Assembly (NCBI GenBank): GCA_016271365.2
Contig: CM028136.1
Span: forward strand, 470,206,001 to 470,270,000
Origin: Neoceratodus forsteri
Taxonomy: Eukaryota; Chordata; Ceratodontiformes; Ceratodontidae
Direction of reading: 5' to 3'
DNA length: 64,000 nucleotides
The position numbers and the translations under genes are program-made. Below, one piece after another: positions 54,440 through 64,000 of the stretch. The notes under the pieces are model-generated. The model was not told where the DNA came from. It did not search any database and saw only the letters and a list, made by a program, of their open reading frames with translations. How positions within the stretch are numbered: the stretch's first letter is position 1; each line of letters begins with the position of its first letter.

Positions 54440-55510
54440 CCTTCTCAGAACAGCAATCTCAGCTGTTGGACCAGCCCATTTCTTTGGAGGAATTACAAGG
54501 CTAATTAGCCCATATGAAAAGTGGCAAATCCCCTGGGTTGGATGGCTTTCCGCTCAAATTTTACAAGACATTTGCAGTCTCACTGCTCCTGGTTCTCCTA
54601 CTGGTAGGTTGTAAAGTTATGGAGGGAGGAGAGCTACCTGAGTCGTAGCGTTTAGCCCAAATTACTATTATCCCTAAACCAGGGAAAGATCCTAAAGAAT
54701 GCGGGTCGTACAGACCAATATCTTAGTTATATACAAATTTAAAATTATTTACAGGCATCCTGACCAACAGAGTTTAAGCCATAATTTCTTCCTTAGATCA
54801 TGTAGACCAAAGTGGTTTTATCTCAGGAAGATCTTTGAATATTATTTCTACCCAAAAGTCTCAGAAAATTTTCCAGATAGCGATCTCCATGAATGCAGGA
54901 AAAGCATTTGATAGAGTGAATTGGCATTATTTAAAATATTCCATAGAGAAGATGCAACTCGGCCCCAAATTCTTACAAGCATTCTCTTAGTTATATCTAC
55001 AGTAGCATCTCAAGCCCTGGTATGAGTAAATGGTATTAGCTCTGAATTTTTCCCCCATCCCGAGGTACCAGGCAAGGATGTCCTCTCTTTCCCCCCTGTT
55101 ATTTGCCTTCAGTTTAGAATCTCTTGTGGCTAAAGTGAGACAAGATGTGAATATTAGGGGAATGATGACTGGGAGTGTAAAACAAAAACTACCCTTATAT
55201 GCTGACAATTTCAGTTTTTTTTTTGTCATCACCAGAACAATCACTGCCCAGATTAATAGCAACCTTGCAGGCCTTCAGTCTCATTTCAGGATATAAAATA
55301 ATCTTTGGTAAATCTGAAGCCCTACGAATTAGTGGACAATGCCCTTCAACTGTTCAATCCACTTTTCCCTTCAGATGGGCCCCAAAGAACCAAATCAGGT
55401 TCCTAGGTATTCAAATAGCCACAGACCTATCCAAACTCATTTCCTTAAACTGCAAAAAGCTATGGGAGACATTACAATCTGATTTGACCAGATGAAGCCT
55501 GTTGCCCCTT
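54440..55510 (+). pseudogene. LINE C reverse transcriptase, YADD changed to YADN
   Basis: Blocks in order on plus: SGKSPGLDGFPLKFYK (near 54530), ITIIPKPGKDPKECGSYRPI (54660-54720), SGFISGRSLNI (54810), AGKAFDRVNWHYLKY (54898), then LYADNFSF with the catalytic box Y-A-D-N at 55198-55209, and FLGIQIATDLSKL (55400). The mutated second aspartate, TAG/TAA codons and shifts show inactivity. Confidence 0.82.
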
Positions 55511-57264
55511 TCTTTAGTAGACCAGGTTTTGTTTCTTTTTCAGTGCCTTCTCTTGGGATTCCCATTATCTTCTTGGAATAAACTCATGAAAGGTCTGCAA
55601 CATTTTATCTGGAATTACAAATGACCACATATAGCTCACCGATTTTTGCATCTCTCATAAGAGGAGGCTGGTCTGGCATTCCCAGACATAAAGCTCTTTT
55701 ATTTTGCTGTGCAAATGTCCATATTATTTACTTGAGCCAAACAGCGCACCTCTTCACAATGGTATTTAATTGAGAATGTGGGAGGGCAGCCACTATTTTC
55801 CCTGGCTCTCACACCCACCTCTCCAGATTATAGATCTAAAATCACGAACCAATGGGTAAGGCATGGGGTATGTATTCTTTCAAAAATCCAAAAACTTACC
55901 AGTACTACATCTGAGGTTGGACCATTATCTTTGATTCATTACTGCTCAGAATTTCCTCCCCACTACTTGATTTAGGATATGCCAGATGGTCACAACAAGG
56001 CATACCTAGATTTGTGCAATTTATAGAAAATGGTAGGTGTATAACTTTTCAGAGGGCTAAGGAAAATTTTCAATGGCAAAATTTGGAATTTTTTAAGTTT
56101 TTATTAATCACAAGATAAACTTACCAAACTTACTAGATCACCAACTGATTGGGAGGACTACTTATATAGAGTAGTGAGCATAGCAGGTCCCAGACTTTAC
56201 ATTTCATACATGTACCGGTTGCACTCAGGAGTCAGGGCAGCCTATTTACTTTTTCACAAGTGAGCCTGGGAATTGGGGCACTGGGTCCAAACAATGCCAG
56301 TCAAAATAGCACATGCTAGGTGAAACATGACAGAAAAGGTGCCAATTCTTTTTTTGCAGGGGTTTTCACCACCAGCACCCCTCAACATGGGGTGCTGTGC
56401 CCCTCCACACCCACTGGACTAATAGATTCTTTCTCTGGGGCAAGCGGATCACGGGGAAAGTTAAAATGTGTGGGTCTGTGGAAACACTGTTTCCACAGCC
56501 CAAAAAAAAAAAAAAATGTTCTGCCGCTACAAAAATGCTGGAGACCAGGATTAGAACCCTGGTCTCCATTTCTGCCAACTGAGCTGCTCCATGCCTTAGT
56601 GCTTCCTGCCACTGGAGCAGCATGGCCAGCTGCTGGATCAGTGATGCCCTTGTCCTTTTTCAGGACTATGGACAGCACTGTAAATTCCTGGTCGCAGTCC
56701 TTTTGAGCGCTTACCAGACTAGCGCTGTATAGTGCGGTGCTATTCTGGTAATGCTAATCTAACCAGGAATTGGAGGCAGGGATAAATATTGCAGATGCAG
56801 ACTGGACAAAGAGACTAAAACTGGAATGGAAGGTGTCCTTGGCTCTGGTTTGGAGAGAAGTTTTTTGGAAAGTCCTGGTGCGTTACTTCATACCCCAACT
56901 ATTACACAACATTACAGCATAACAAACTCAGCAGTTTATTGGAGGGGCTGTGGCCAAAGATGCAATCACTGGCACATTTTTGGGGGATGCCCAATCTTAA
57001 CTGCGTTTTGGACCCAAATGAAGGCAGTAGTCCTTAACATCACTGGAGTGTCCATGCCATTAACCTTCGAGGAATAGGGTTTTGGGGCTGCCCACTGTCA
57101 TACGCCAGAGGCGGACAACACAAAACCTATTGCTAAATATGATCATGATTGGCCGTAAGTGTGTTACAGCCCATTGGCTTACCTCAGAGTCTCCAACAGT
57201 GGGGGAGTGGATTAAACAGATGAGGGAGGTATATCAACTGGATACCATAACCGCCAGACTATAA
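55510..57264 (+). pseudogene. LINE C ORF2 C-terminal region
   Basis: After the YLGI-type block the connection domain continues to 56310, is interrupted by the SINE-like insert (about 56330-56760), and resumes at about 56790 with TKRLKLEWKVSLALVWR-like sequence. The CNHWHIFGGCPILTAFWTQM Cys motif follows near 56960-57020, and GLPTVIRQRRTTQNLLLNMI at 57082. This matches the tails of LINEs A and B. Confidence 0.72.
56330..56765 (-). mobile_element. tRNA-SINE-like insert in LINE C
   Basis: On the minus strand there is a tRNA-like core GGAGCAGCTCAGTTGGCAG (A-box-like) followed by GGTTCTAATCCTGG (B-box-like) and, after about 20 bases, a run of 15 T (a polymerase III terminator). Spacing between the boxes is short. 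The left part has CACCCCTCAACATGGGGTGC; the right end carries AATTCCTGGT and ACCAGGAATT in inverted orientation about 80 bp apart. Insert ends and target duplication are unclear, so the exact class remains uncertain. Confidence 0.5.
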
Positions 57265-58003
57265 CTTAAACTAAAACAATATCTGGCCAGATGGCAATGC
57301 TGGGAAACCTGGTTGTTAGAGAGGGAATCAGCAAAGTGAAAGCATGTTGGTAGACTCTCACTGAGGTAGGATGCACCCTGCTACTCTTCAAGTATGCTCA
57401 CAAAACAGTTAGGTTATGTGGCCCAGCCCTATACTGTAGGGAGGATTCTCCTTTTTTTCATTGGGGGGGTGCAGCCTGCCAGAATTGGTCCATTGTTGAC
57501 CAATTGTCAGCCTTTCTGGTGGAATTTTCCAAGTGATCAATATTTTCATGTAGTTCTTTTTCTTCTTTTTTCTTTCTCTTTGAAAGTTTCCAAATGAACT
57601 CTGAGATTGTAATGCTTTAATGTTACTCTACAGTGATTTTATATTGGTATTTACAGGCATATACAAAAATATCCTTCTCTAACCATAAATCAGTAATAGG
57701 GGGAGCTTTAAATATTTCCAAGTTCTGTCACAATTCATGACATGGTCCTCCTCCCCCTTCTCCCTGACCCTTTTTTTTTGAGAAGGAACATACTATGATA
57801 TGATTACAACCTACATGTGATTAAGTTAACTAAAAGACTCAGAATACAATAAACTATTAATCTGATATACTGCTTAACTGAAGTGTTTGGTAATTGGAGA
57901 GTCTTGTTAATTATTATGAAATGTGACATTACAGCTATTTGTATGCCTCTTATCTTATATTATTGAATAAAGCTAAGTTCAAAAAAAAAGAAAAACAATT
58001 GTG

Positions 58004-59080
58004 AACAGAAAGAAAATCTGTTTGAAGATCATTATCCAACTTGGAGAATTCCCTAGTAGAAAAAAAGAACAAGTTCATCAGCATAATGTAAAGACAGGCA
58101 ATAAGAAGTAACAGATGTCCGAACATTAACAAATAAAGTAAACTTAAATGGCTCTAAAATTAAACCCGGGGGACACCCCTATCAATTTTACTAATACTAG
58201 ACGTCACATTAGAAACCCCAACACATCGAGAACAGTCCATTAAATAGTCTTCAACCCAATGAACAACATTAGATGAAAAATCAAAGGATGTTAACTTTGA
58301 ACAAAGCAATTTGTGATCAACAAATTCGAAGGCCTTGGTCAGGTCCATGAACATGGACCCAGTGCGGATACCATTATCCATACCACTCAAAAGTGAGTTT
58401 GTGATCCTGACCAAGGCTGACTAAGTACCAAAACCCTTTTGAAACCCATGCTGCTGTGAACAAAGAATATTATGTTTTTCCAAATAGTTGTTAATTTGTT
58501 TGGCTACAATGTTTTTCAAATAGTTTACTAATAGGATGCAGAATTGAAATAGGGTGAAAATCTTCAACATAAACAGCTTGTTTTTTTTTGGGGGAGGAGT
58601 CAGGCACAGTCCTAGTACATTTCCAAGCAATAGGAAATTGCTAAAAAATTAATGATAAATTAAATATTGCACACAAAGGAGAGGCAATGTAAGGAGCAAC
58701 TAACTTCAGAAAATGACTATCTAACCCAGCCCCACAATCAGAACCATTATTGGGAATAGTAGAGAGCAATTTAGAGACCTCACTAATAGTGACAGACTCA
58801 AAGTGAAAGAAAAAAAAAAGGATGATTTTGAGAAAAACTTATCTTAGAAAAGGAGAGGGGGTGATCAGGAAGGGTAAATTAACTATCATTGGAAATTTTT
58901 AAATTTAGGGATTTAACTGTTTCAGAAGGGTTGATAACCTCATTTTCATTGACCTTCAAAAATCTAATTTTTCCTTTTTCCTTAATATTAATCAGAGAAT
59001 TAGCATTGTCCCAAAAACTATGAGAGTCAGAACAATTAAATTCCAACTTCTTTTTATAATATTCAGATTTTACAGATCTA
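58004..59080 (-). pseudogene. L2-type copy 2: RT N-terminal and palm region
   Basis: The frame 58421-58630 ends KQINNYLEKHNILCSQQHGF (an L2 RT block), followed by frame 58160-58414: SMFMDLTKAFEFVDHKLL and ISKIDRGVPRV, then DELVLFFSTREFSKL with the catalytic box Y-A-D-E at 58074-58085. Stops and shifts are common. The catalytic Asp-to-Glu change indicates an inactive copy. Confidence 0.8.
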
Positions 59081-59149
59081 ATAATGAATCAAATTCCATT
59101 TCTAATTTGTCTATACTGGGACATCAAATTAGTTGAAGGAGAAGTCTTA

Positions 59150-59220
59150 AAGGTGGGACTTCTAGCCCAGTGGGCTTACCAGGTCAACAAAATTCAACAA
59201 ACAAACAGTCCAAGCCAAAT
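59150..59220 (+). repeat. SINE/L2 3' tail-like fragment
   Basis: CTAGCCCAGTGGGCTTACCA then GGTCAACAAAATTCAACAAA resembles the SINE tail CTAGTGCACTTACCCAGTCA-ACAAAAACT at 42795. It lies between the CR1 insertion and the L2 RT, possibly a truncated SINE insertion. Confidence 0.4.
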
Positions 59221-59330
59221 TCCTTTGCTTTATTATTTTCTTTATATTTTCAGAAATCCAATTCATACTAAGGATCATACTAAGGAAGGTAAGAAGCAGG
59301 GATGCTGGTGTAGCCCATAGATGCTTCTAT

Positions 59331-59918
59331 TCAATACAGGGAGTAATATTTTAATGTGTGCCCAGAAAGAAATATGGTATCAACACACTTCTTAAATACA
59401 GTTTTAGTTTCACTAATAACAATTTCCAAGGGTAAACAATTCCAAGTGTTCACCACTCTCAAAGTGAAGAGGAATTTTCTACAGATGTGATTACAATTTT
59501 TGCCAATAAGTTGGAGGGGATGGCCTCTTATATGATAGGCACTATCTTTAAACTTGAGCCCCAATTCAGACATTAAATAGAGGTCTTGTGCAATGTCATA
59601 TAGGAAAACCAGATCGCCTCTTAAGCAATGTGTCTCTAGAGTCATAAGATTTAAAGTGGCTAATCTGGTTTCATATGATTCATTTTTCAGACCGTACATA
59701 TGTTTAGTGTATTTACATTTGACTTTTTCTAAGAGATTACAGTCTGATTTCCTGAAGGGGCACCAGAACTGGGAGGTGTATTCAAGGTGGGGTCTGACAT
59801 ATGCTCTGTACAAAGGCAACATTACTTTAGTATTGCGTGATTTGATGTTATGTTTGATTGACCAGATCACCTCATTAGCATTATTGATTACTTCATTAAT
59901 ACGATTGGATTGTTTCAA
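59331..59918 (-). pseudogene. CR1-type LINE RT C-terminal part
   Basis: This 195-codon frame reads INEVINNANEVIWSIKHNIK, MLPLYRAYVRPHLEYTSQFW, then DCNLLEKVKCKYTKHMYGLK and TLETHCLRGDLVFLYDI. This is the thumb/C-terminal region characteristic of CR1 (L-P-L-Y-x-x-x-V-R-P-H-L-E-Y, R-R-x-R-G-D-L-I). The end at 59331 is probably the true C-terminus because CR1 proteins stop shortly after this block. Upstream, KCKVMHLG and KNLGIIIFNDLKQSN occur in the same strand with one stop. Confidence 0.88.
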
Positions 59919-60099
59919 ATCATTAAATATAATAATTCCTAGATTTTTTCCTCACAAAAGACATTTAGGATGGCACCTCCCAGGACATAAGAGATATTGA
60001 GATTTTGTGTGCCCAGGTGCATGACTTTGCATTTGTCAGTATTTAACCTCATGCCCTATTTTGTCACCCAAGAAGAAATTTTATCCAAATTGCATTGTA

Positions 60100-60232
60100 T
60101 AGTATAGTATAAGTAAGCTGTTGGTTAACTAGGATCTGCAGCTTATCTGTTAGGTAGGAAAATGTGCAGACTAGGTGGGCAAAGTGGTCCTTATCTGCTG
60201 TCACATTCTATGTTTCTATGTTTCTATGTATT
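60100..60232 (+). mobile_element. CR1-like 3' end fragment on plus strand
   Basis: GTGGTCCTTATCTGCTGTCA then CATTCTATGTTTCTATGTTTCTATG is the typical short-repeat 3' terminus of CR1 LINEs. It interrupts the minus-strand CR1 RT between the YADD block and KCKVMHLG. It is a severely 5'-truncated insertion of another CR1 copy. Confidence 0.65.
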
Positions 60233-60600
60233 TCTAGATTGACACATGGGCCTCTGATTTTGACATCATCTGCATATTTAACAGATGCAGATAAATAATT
60301 GTTAGTCATATCAAACATGAAGGTTTGAAAGAGGCAGGGGCCTAGTACTGAGCCCTGCGAGACCCAGCTAGTAACATGTCCTAGTTCAGCTAGGTGTCCG
60401 TTAAATAATACTTTTTGCATTCTGCCAGATAGCCGGTTGCATATCCATTGAATAATTTTAAGGTTAATTTGCAGGTTGTGTAGCTTAACTCTCAATGCCC
60501 AATGGGGCATAACATCAAACTCCTTACTAAAATTGATATAGATTATATCATAGGATATTTTTTAATCCAATTCAGAGCTAATGAGTTCATAAAAATACAT
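60208..60600 (-). pseudogene. CR1-type LINE RT palm with YADD
   Basis: The frame includes FSKEFDVMPHWALRVKLHNL (D-x-S-K-A-F-D block with E for A), GRMQKVLFNGHLAELGHVTS, WVSQGSVLGPCLFQTFMFDM and SASVKYADDVKI, the catalytic box at 60265-60276. The YADD is intact, but the downstream frame is cut by the 60100-60232 insertion. Confidence 0.87.
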
Positions 60601-60601
60601 A

Positions 60602-61490
60602 GGCCCAGATATTCAAACTGCACCAGGCTGTGGCGCAAGCCTGGGACAGTGCAACTTGGCTGTGCAGGGGCGTTGACTGGGCGATATTCAATGGAGCTAC
60701 ACCGTGGCTCAGCATCATTGAATAGTGCACCCTGACCACCAGCAGTGTGCATGGCACAGTGGCACTGCACCAGCGCAAGTGGCCAGAGTGGAGCAGGGGA
60801 ATGTGCTAGCGCAAGTTCTATTGCGCAAGGTGCAGCAACCGCAATATTCAAAAGCTGACATGCAAATGGAGCCATAATGTATGCAAGGCACACATGGGGC
60901 TATTTCCATTTCATTATGGCCCCATATGCATGCAGGTGCGCTGATCCCCGATGACTTGTGCCCTGCCAGGCAGCAGCTGTCGGGGATCGATGCCCCCTGC
61001 AGCGTGGCAATGTGCCCCACAGCCCGATCACGGGCATTAGCAAAATAAAAAAGAGTCCAACATCCCTGGTGATCCAGTGGACCACTGTCAGCCAGATCGT
61101 GGGCATTAGTAAAATAAAAAAGAGTCCAATATCCCTGGTCATCCAGTGGACCACTGTCAGCCTGATCATGGGCATTAGTAAAGAAATAAAAGACTCTTAT
61201 ATCCCTGGTGGTCCAGTGAACCACTGTCTACCCGATCATGGGCTTAAGTAAAGAAATAAAAGACTCCTACATCCCTGGTGGTCCATTGGACCCCCTTCCC
61301 CCCACCCACTGATCCCCATCGCCCCACTCCCCCCAGTCAGCGGTGGGCAGCAGCACCCCACCCACCTGCTGCCCCACCACCCACCAACTGACACCATCAG
61401 TAGGGCTGTACGCCCATTGGTCCACAGCGTGAGCCAATGGGCATGCAGCCTGTACTGTACTACACATTCCAGATATGTGAATGGATCCAT
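60602..61490. mobile_element. Harbinger-type MITE (non-autonomous), copy 2
   Basis: The left end GGCCCAGATATTCAAA matches the autonomous Harbinger terminus except at one base near its end; ATA precedes it. The interior (four 70-bp minisatellite units, then CCATTGG..CAGTGAGC-like sequence and CAGATATGTGAATGGATCCA) matches MITE copy 1. The right terminal repeat is missing, truncated near 61490, where CR1 sequence resumes. Small frames within are not genes. Confidence 0.75.
61060..61290. repeat. ~70-bp minisatellite in MITE copy 2
   Basis: Units starting with (A/T)ATCCCTGGT occur at 61060, 61130, 61200 and 61270 (period 70). They share GGTCCAGTGGACCACTGTCA and GATCATGGGCATTAGTAAA with the minisatellite at 25752-25945. 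Confidence 0.9.
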
Positions 61491-61969
61491 TCTATCACAT
61501 ACAGGCTGATGAGCCTGTAATTTTACCATGCTGTTTTAGGGTCTTTTTTACATAATGGAATTACATGCTTGTTTTTCCATTCATCTGGAACAAAATGTTG
61601 TACTAAGCATCCCTTGAATAGTAGTTTTAATGGGTACACTATGCTATCAGTCAATATATACTGTATAAAAGATGTCCAGCAATATTGTCAGGGCCTGGGC
61701 AAGTTTTACCTTTTTGTGCAGTTAGTTTTTTATGAAGTTACTCAGTAGACATAGTAATTTTACCAGTGTTGACCTGATTAGTATCATGGTCAATATTATT
61801 TTGGCTTATTTTAGAAGTAAATACTTTGCAAAACCTTTTGTTGAAAAAGTTTGCCATGTCTAGGGAATCATGCATTAGTTCATCACCCAAATGAAGGGGT
61901 CCCACCTTACTTATTGTTTTTTTAAGGAATTAATATAGGAGAAAAAATGTTTTCCAATTATTAGGGGAA

Positions 61970-62900
61970 CCTCTGACTCTCCTTGTGCGCATTGGAAAAA
62001 AATGTATCTTGAAGAGGAAGAAGTTGATTATAGAGAAATTCCAAAGCCAAATTAATATTAGGTATAAGGTCACGATAGGACCAATCAATAGAAGATAACT
62101 CTAAAATCAAATCAGAAATAACAACATTTTTAAAATTAGGTGACTGGACAAAATGAGGGGGGATTCTGAGTGGCTTAGAATATAATACACAATATGTGGC
62201 AAGATGACCATTAACTGAATCATCAAGCTCTCCAGCAAGCAAAATGTTATGATCCTGATTAGTAACAATCCAATCCAATAATGAGTGATTAAGGTTGTTA
62301 GAATTTCACCTAGTAGAATCTTTGATTAATTGAACAGGCTGGTACTCTTGCAGCAATAGTTCATAATCTTTTCAACTACTTGAAAGCCAATTTAAATTTG
62401 CGTCACCCATAGCAACAAAATCGTAAAGTTTGATAAGAGGTTCAACAGAGATCAGAAATTCTGTATGACCAGATAGGCCACAATGAAGAGCATAATAAAA
62501 GCACCCTACAACAATATTTTTATGACTCCCCAAGAGAAGAAAATGCAAAAGCTAGTCAAAGGATACATTATTATTAGAACTACTAGAGACCACAATAACT
62601 TGAAAATGCTCTTTAAAGTATACAATTACCACACCACCTTTTTTTCTAAATGATCTTGTCTAATAAAACTCTACACAGGCAAAGTACACAAACTATCAGG
62701 TACAGAAGGCTTCAAACAGGATTCCAAAATGCCAATTATATCTGGATGATGGTTATTGGTAAGGTTTTCTAATTCTGCCATTTTAGGTACAAGACTACAA
62801 GCATTTTAATGGAGAATATTCAAACCATGTTTTTTATACCAAAAATGGTTAGAACCAGCATTTGTTTCAATACCACTAACCAACAAAAGCAAACAAAACT
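61970..62900 (-). pseudogene. L2-type copy 2: endonuclease with degenerate 2A-like motif
   Basis: Near the 5' end the minus strand reads LLLLVSGIETNAGS (62851 upward), the aligned counterpart of LLSGDLESNPGP in copy 1. It is followed by HGLNILH.NACSLVPKMAEL, the start of the APE endonuclease. The end of the domain is frame 61961-62278: MDWIVTNQDHNILLAGELDD and HLATYCVL (SDH motif as NGH). Between these the frame is broken. The element's 5' limit is near 62900. Confidence 0.72.
62851..62880 (-). other. Degenerate 2A-like motif of L2 copy 2
   Basis: Codons read V-S-G-I-E-T-N-A-G-S in the position where copy 1 has S-G-D-L-E-S-N-P-G-P. The aspartate codon is deleted and both prolines are replaced (A, S), so activity is not expected. 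Confidence 0.7.
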
Positions 62901-63405
62901 AAAAAAGAAAAAATAAACTTAATTTTATTAAAATTCCATTGACAACAAATAGCGTTCCATAACAACGCAAGAAAAGGAATCCACATATCCATATAACAAA
63001 ATACATAGTAACCATCAAACAATAAGTAAATGCAATAAATATTGTAACTTGTTGCAGCTGTGTTCCATTTTAAGTGTTTTTCTAAGTATAATAGTGTACA
63101 AGTGGTACTCTTTCAAGATGTGTCAAGAATAAAAGAGTAAACTCAGAAGAAGCAATTTTTTTGTAATAATGTTGTTATGCTTTATGTTCTTTTTGTTCCT
63201 TTATGCTTCCATTTACCATGTTGAAGGCAATATATTTCTGCAGCCTAAAGTGAGTGAGTATGTGTTGAAGTACACGTGCATCAATAGTTACAGAAGTGGT
63301 GAACATGATGATAGATCTCTCTTGTATTATCTACAGAGACTTGTATTTGTTTTACCTGATGATGGCTGTCTCTGGTTGCTTGTGTTGCCTTGGCACTTTT
63401 GCTGC
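62900..63405. other. AT-rich sequence, no gene recognised
   Basis: One 108-codon frame (63169-63495, plus) starts with a hydrophobic stretch (MLLCFMFFLFLYASIYHVEG) but runs into the foldback arm at its 3' end and has no recognised domain. I treat it as a chance frame. Confidence 0.45.
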
Positions 63406-63407
63406 TT

Positions 63408-63520
63408 GTTGGGTGGGGGTGGAGTTAGAGTTGAAATCCCTAATGTCACATTTCCCAACTTTTGTTGCTTTAACCTGAACCCTGACATGCATTAACAAAG
63501 TTTTTTTGCAATGAATTTCC
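63408..63520. repeat. Right half of a foldback element
   Basis: TGAAATCCCTAATGTCACAT then TTTGTTGCTTTAACC and GCATTAACAAAGTTTTTTTG matches the right arm of the complete copies. No left arm is visible nearby. Confidence 0.8.
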
Positions 63521-64000
63521 TTCTGTTATGAGAATGTATTCAAAACACAGACATTTTGTTTGTTTGTTGTCTAACTTTTCACACCACTCTATCAGTACAT
63601 ACCCTGTCCAATGCTTATCACAGTACTTCACAAAATCTCCATATCAAATAAAGTGTTATCATTACTGTGTATTGTGCCAAGTTTAAACGATTTCTTCAAC
63701 AAGAAATCATAAAGACATTTACAGATTGTAATTGATTTTTTGTTTGTAAAGCATTTAACATACCATATTCATAGTTGAAATAGCTTTTATAAATTATATT
63801 TGAGTTGATTGTACTACAACCCCAGAACATTTCATCATTATCTATGAAATAAGAGACACAACACAGGCTATAAGTTAAAAAATATTGTTTTTGAAAAATT
63901 CCAGTTGAATTAGTATCAAATTATAATTGTGTTACTAGAGATGGCAAACAAACAAAATAAGTATTTTAGAGGAGAAAAAGTAATCTTCCACTCCACAAAC
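63521..64000. other. AT-rich end of window, nothing recognised
   Basis: No open frame above 60 codons with meaningful composition, no tandem repeat and no tRNA-like element were seen. Confidence 0.5.

Larger units (their letters stand above)
50548..57988 (+). mobile_element. L1/Tx1-type LINE C, ~7.4 kb, plus strand, exact 15-bp TSD
   Basis: AGAAAAACAATTGTG occurs at 50533-50547 and 57989-58003, an exact 15-bp target-site duplication. The plus strand carries ORF1 (50967-51691), a spacer with a 169-codon frame, endonuclease (about 53140-53830), RT (about 54500-55500) and C-terminal tail (to 57260). AATAAA at 57966-57971 precedes a short A-run. It is decayed (YADN, many stops) although the TSD is perfect. 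A SINE-like insert lies at about 56330-56760. Confidence 0.9.
59330..61965 (-). mobile_element. CR1-type LINE, 5'-truncated, inserted in L2 copy 2
   Basis: Only the RT half is present, on minus: a linker with RGSPNNWKTFF-like sequence near 61960, VPDEWKNKHVIPLCKKDPKT (near 61590) and NYRLISL, then the RT palm and thumb. It is interrupted by a Harbinger-type MITE (60602-61490) and a short CR1 3' fragment (60100-60232). The RT sequence style (KFADD.KI, KCKVMHLG, RPHLEYC) is that of CR1. Confidence 0.8.
49331..62900 (-). mobile_element. L2-type LINE (copy 2), broken into three parts by nested insertions
   Basis: Minus-strand pieces join in the right order: endonuclease (61970-62900), RT (58004-59080) and RT C-terminus with 3' UTR (49331-50215). 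The break between 58004 and 50215 holds LINE C and a hairpin element; the RT reading SVHN..NNVLILNTNKTKYML is continuous once these are removed. The break between 61970 and 59080 holds a CR1-type LINE and a SINE-tail-like fragment. The 3' end CCAGTGCTCTTACCCAGTTA followed by an AAATA-rich tail (49331-49370) matches copy 1. Confidence 0.8.

Noticed and set aside
56524..56600. tRNA gene on minus strand
   Set aside because: Box spacing is too short and there is no cloverleaf; a T-run follows. A SINE-like head is more likely.
63169..63495. 108-codon frame with a hydrophobic N-terminus
   Set aside because: It runs into a foldback arm and shows no homology or conserved motif, so it is taken as a chance frame.
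1..64000. A host gene hidden among the repeats
   Set aside because: I looked for exon-like frames with recognisable domains outside elements; every domain found belongs to a transposon. Small unrecognised exons cannot be excluded without transcript data.

Overview
This 64 kb window looks like intergenic DNA from a large, repeat-rich non-mammalian vertebrate genome. No host protein-coding gene, rRNA or genuine tRNA gene was found. Nearly every recognisable reading frame belongs to a transposable element in some stage of decay. The mixture (L2 and CR1 LINEs, several 6-8 kb L1/Tx1-type LINEs, a two-gene PIF/Harbinger DNA transposon, tRNA-derived SINEs, foldback MITEs, long GATA/TATC microsatellites) fits an amphibian, possibly a caecilian, or another early-branching sarcopterygian. 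That assignment is inference, not proof.

Layout. 1-990: unremarkable DNA ending in a foldback element. About 990-4740: an L2-type LINE on the minus strand with endonuclease (EN) and reverse transcriptase (RT), whose N-terminus carries a canonical 2A-like motif; 4900-6700 is its likely 5' region, with a duplicated block and 122-bp monomers. 7234-14253: a 7.0 kb Harbinger element encoding a Myb/SANT-like protein on plus and a HARBI1-like DDE nuclease on minus; an intron in each can be placed so that the conserved frame is restored. 14312-22206: L1/Tx1-type LINE A, minus, with a 12-bp target-site duplication (TSD). 22207-27071: single-copy-looking DNA, then foldback elements, a Harbinger-derived MITE and a second hairpin MITE. 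27088-34880: L1/Tx1-type LINE B, minus, with a 16-bp TSD and an intact YADD. 34897-35940: the rest of the repeat that LINE B interrupted, including dense inverted AAGGATT modules.

35955-42850: a tRNA-derived SINE split by a 6.4 kb Tx1-like LINE (three CCHC knuckles in ORF1). 43000-48170: a palindromic-core minisatellite, three complete foldback elements, tetranucleotide microsatellites and further AAGGATT modules. 49330-62900: a second L2-type LINE, minus, broken by nested insertions: a 310-bp hairpin-ended element, L1-type LINE C (plus, exact 15-bp TSD) holding a SINE-like insert, and a CR1-type LINE that itself holds a Harbinger-type MITE and a CR1 3' fragment. 62900-64000 has little beyond one half foldback arm.

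How the parts relate: the SINE and both L2 elements end in the same 3' sequence, which suggests that the L2 machinery moved the SINE. The autonomous Harbinger and two MITEs share terminal repeats, which suggests trans-mobilisation. TSDs and nesting give a relative order of insertion without any database. No complete, functional protein gene is claimed; all coding entries are element-derived and mostly pseudogenic.
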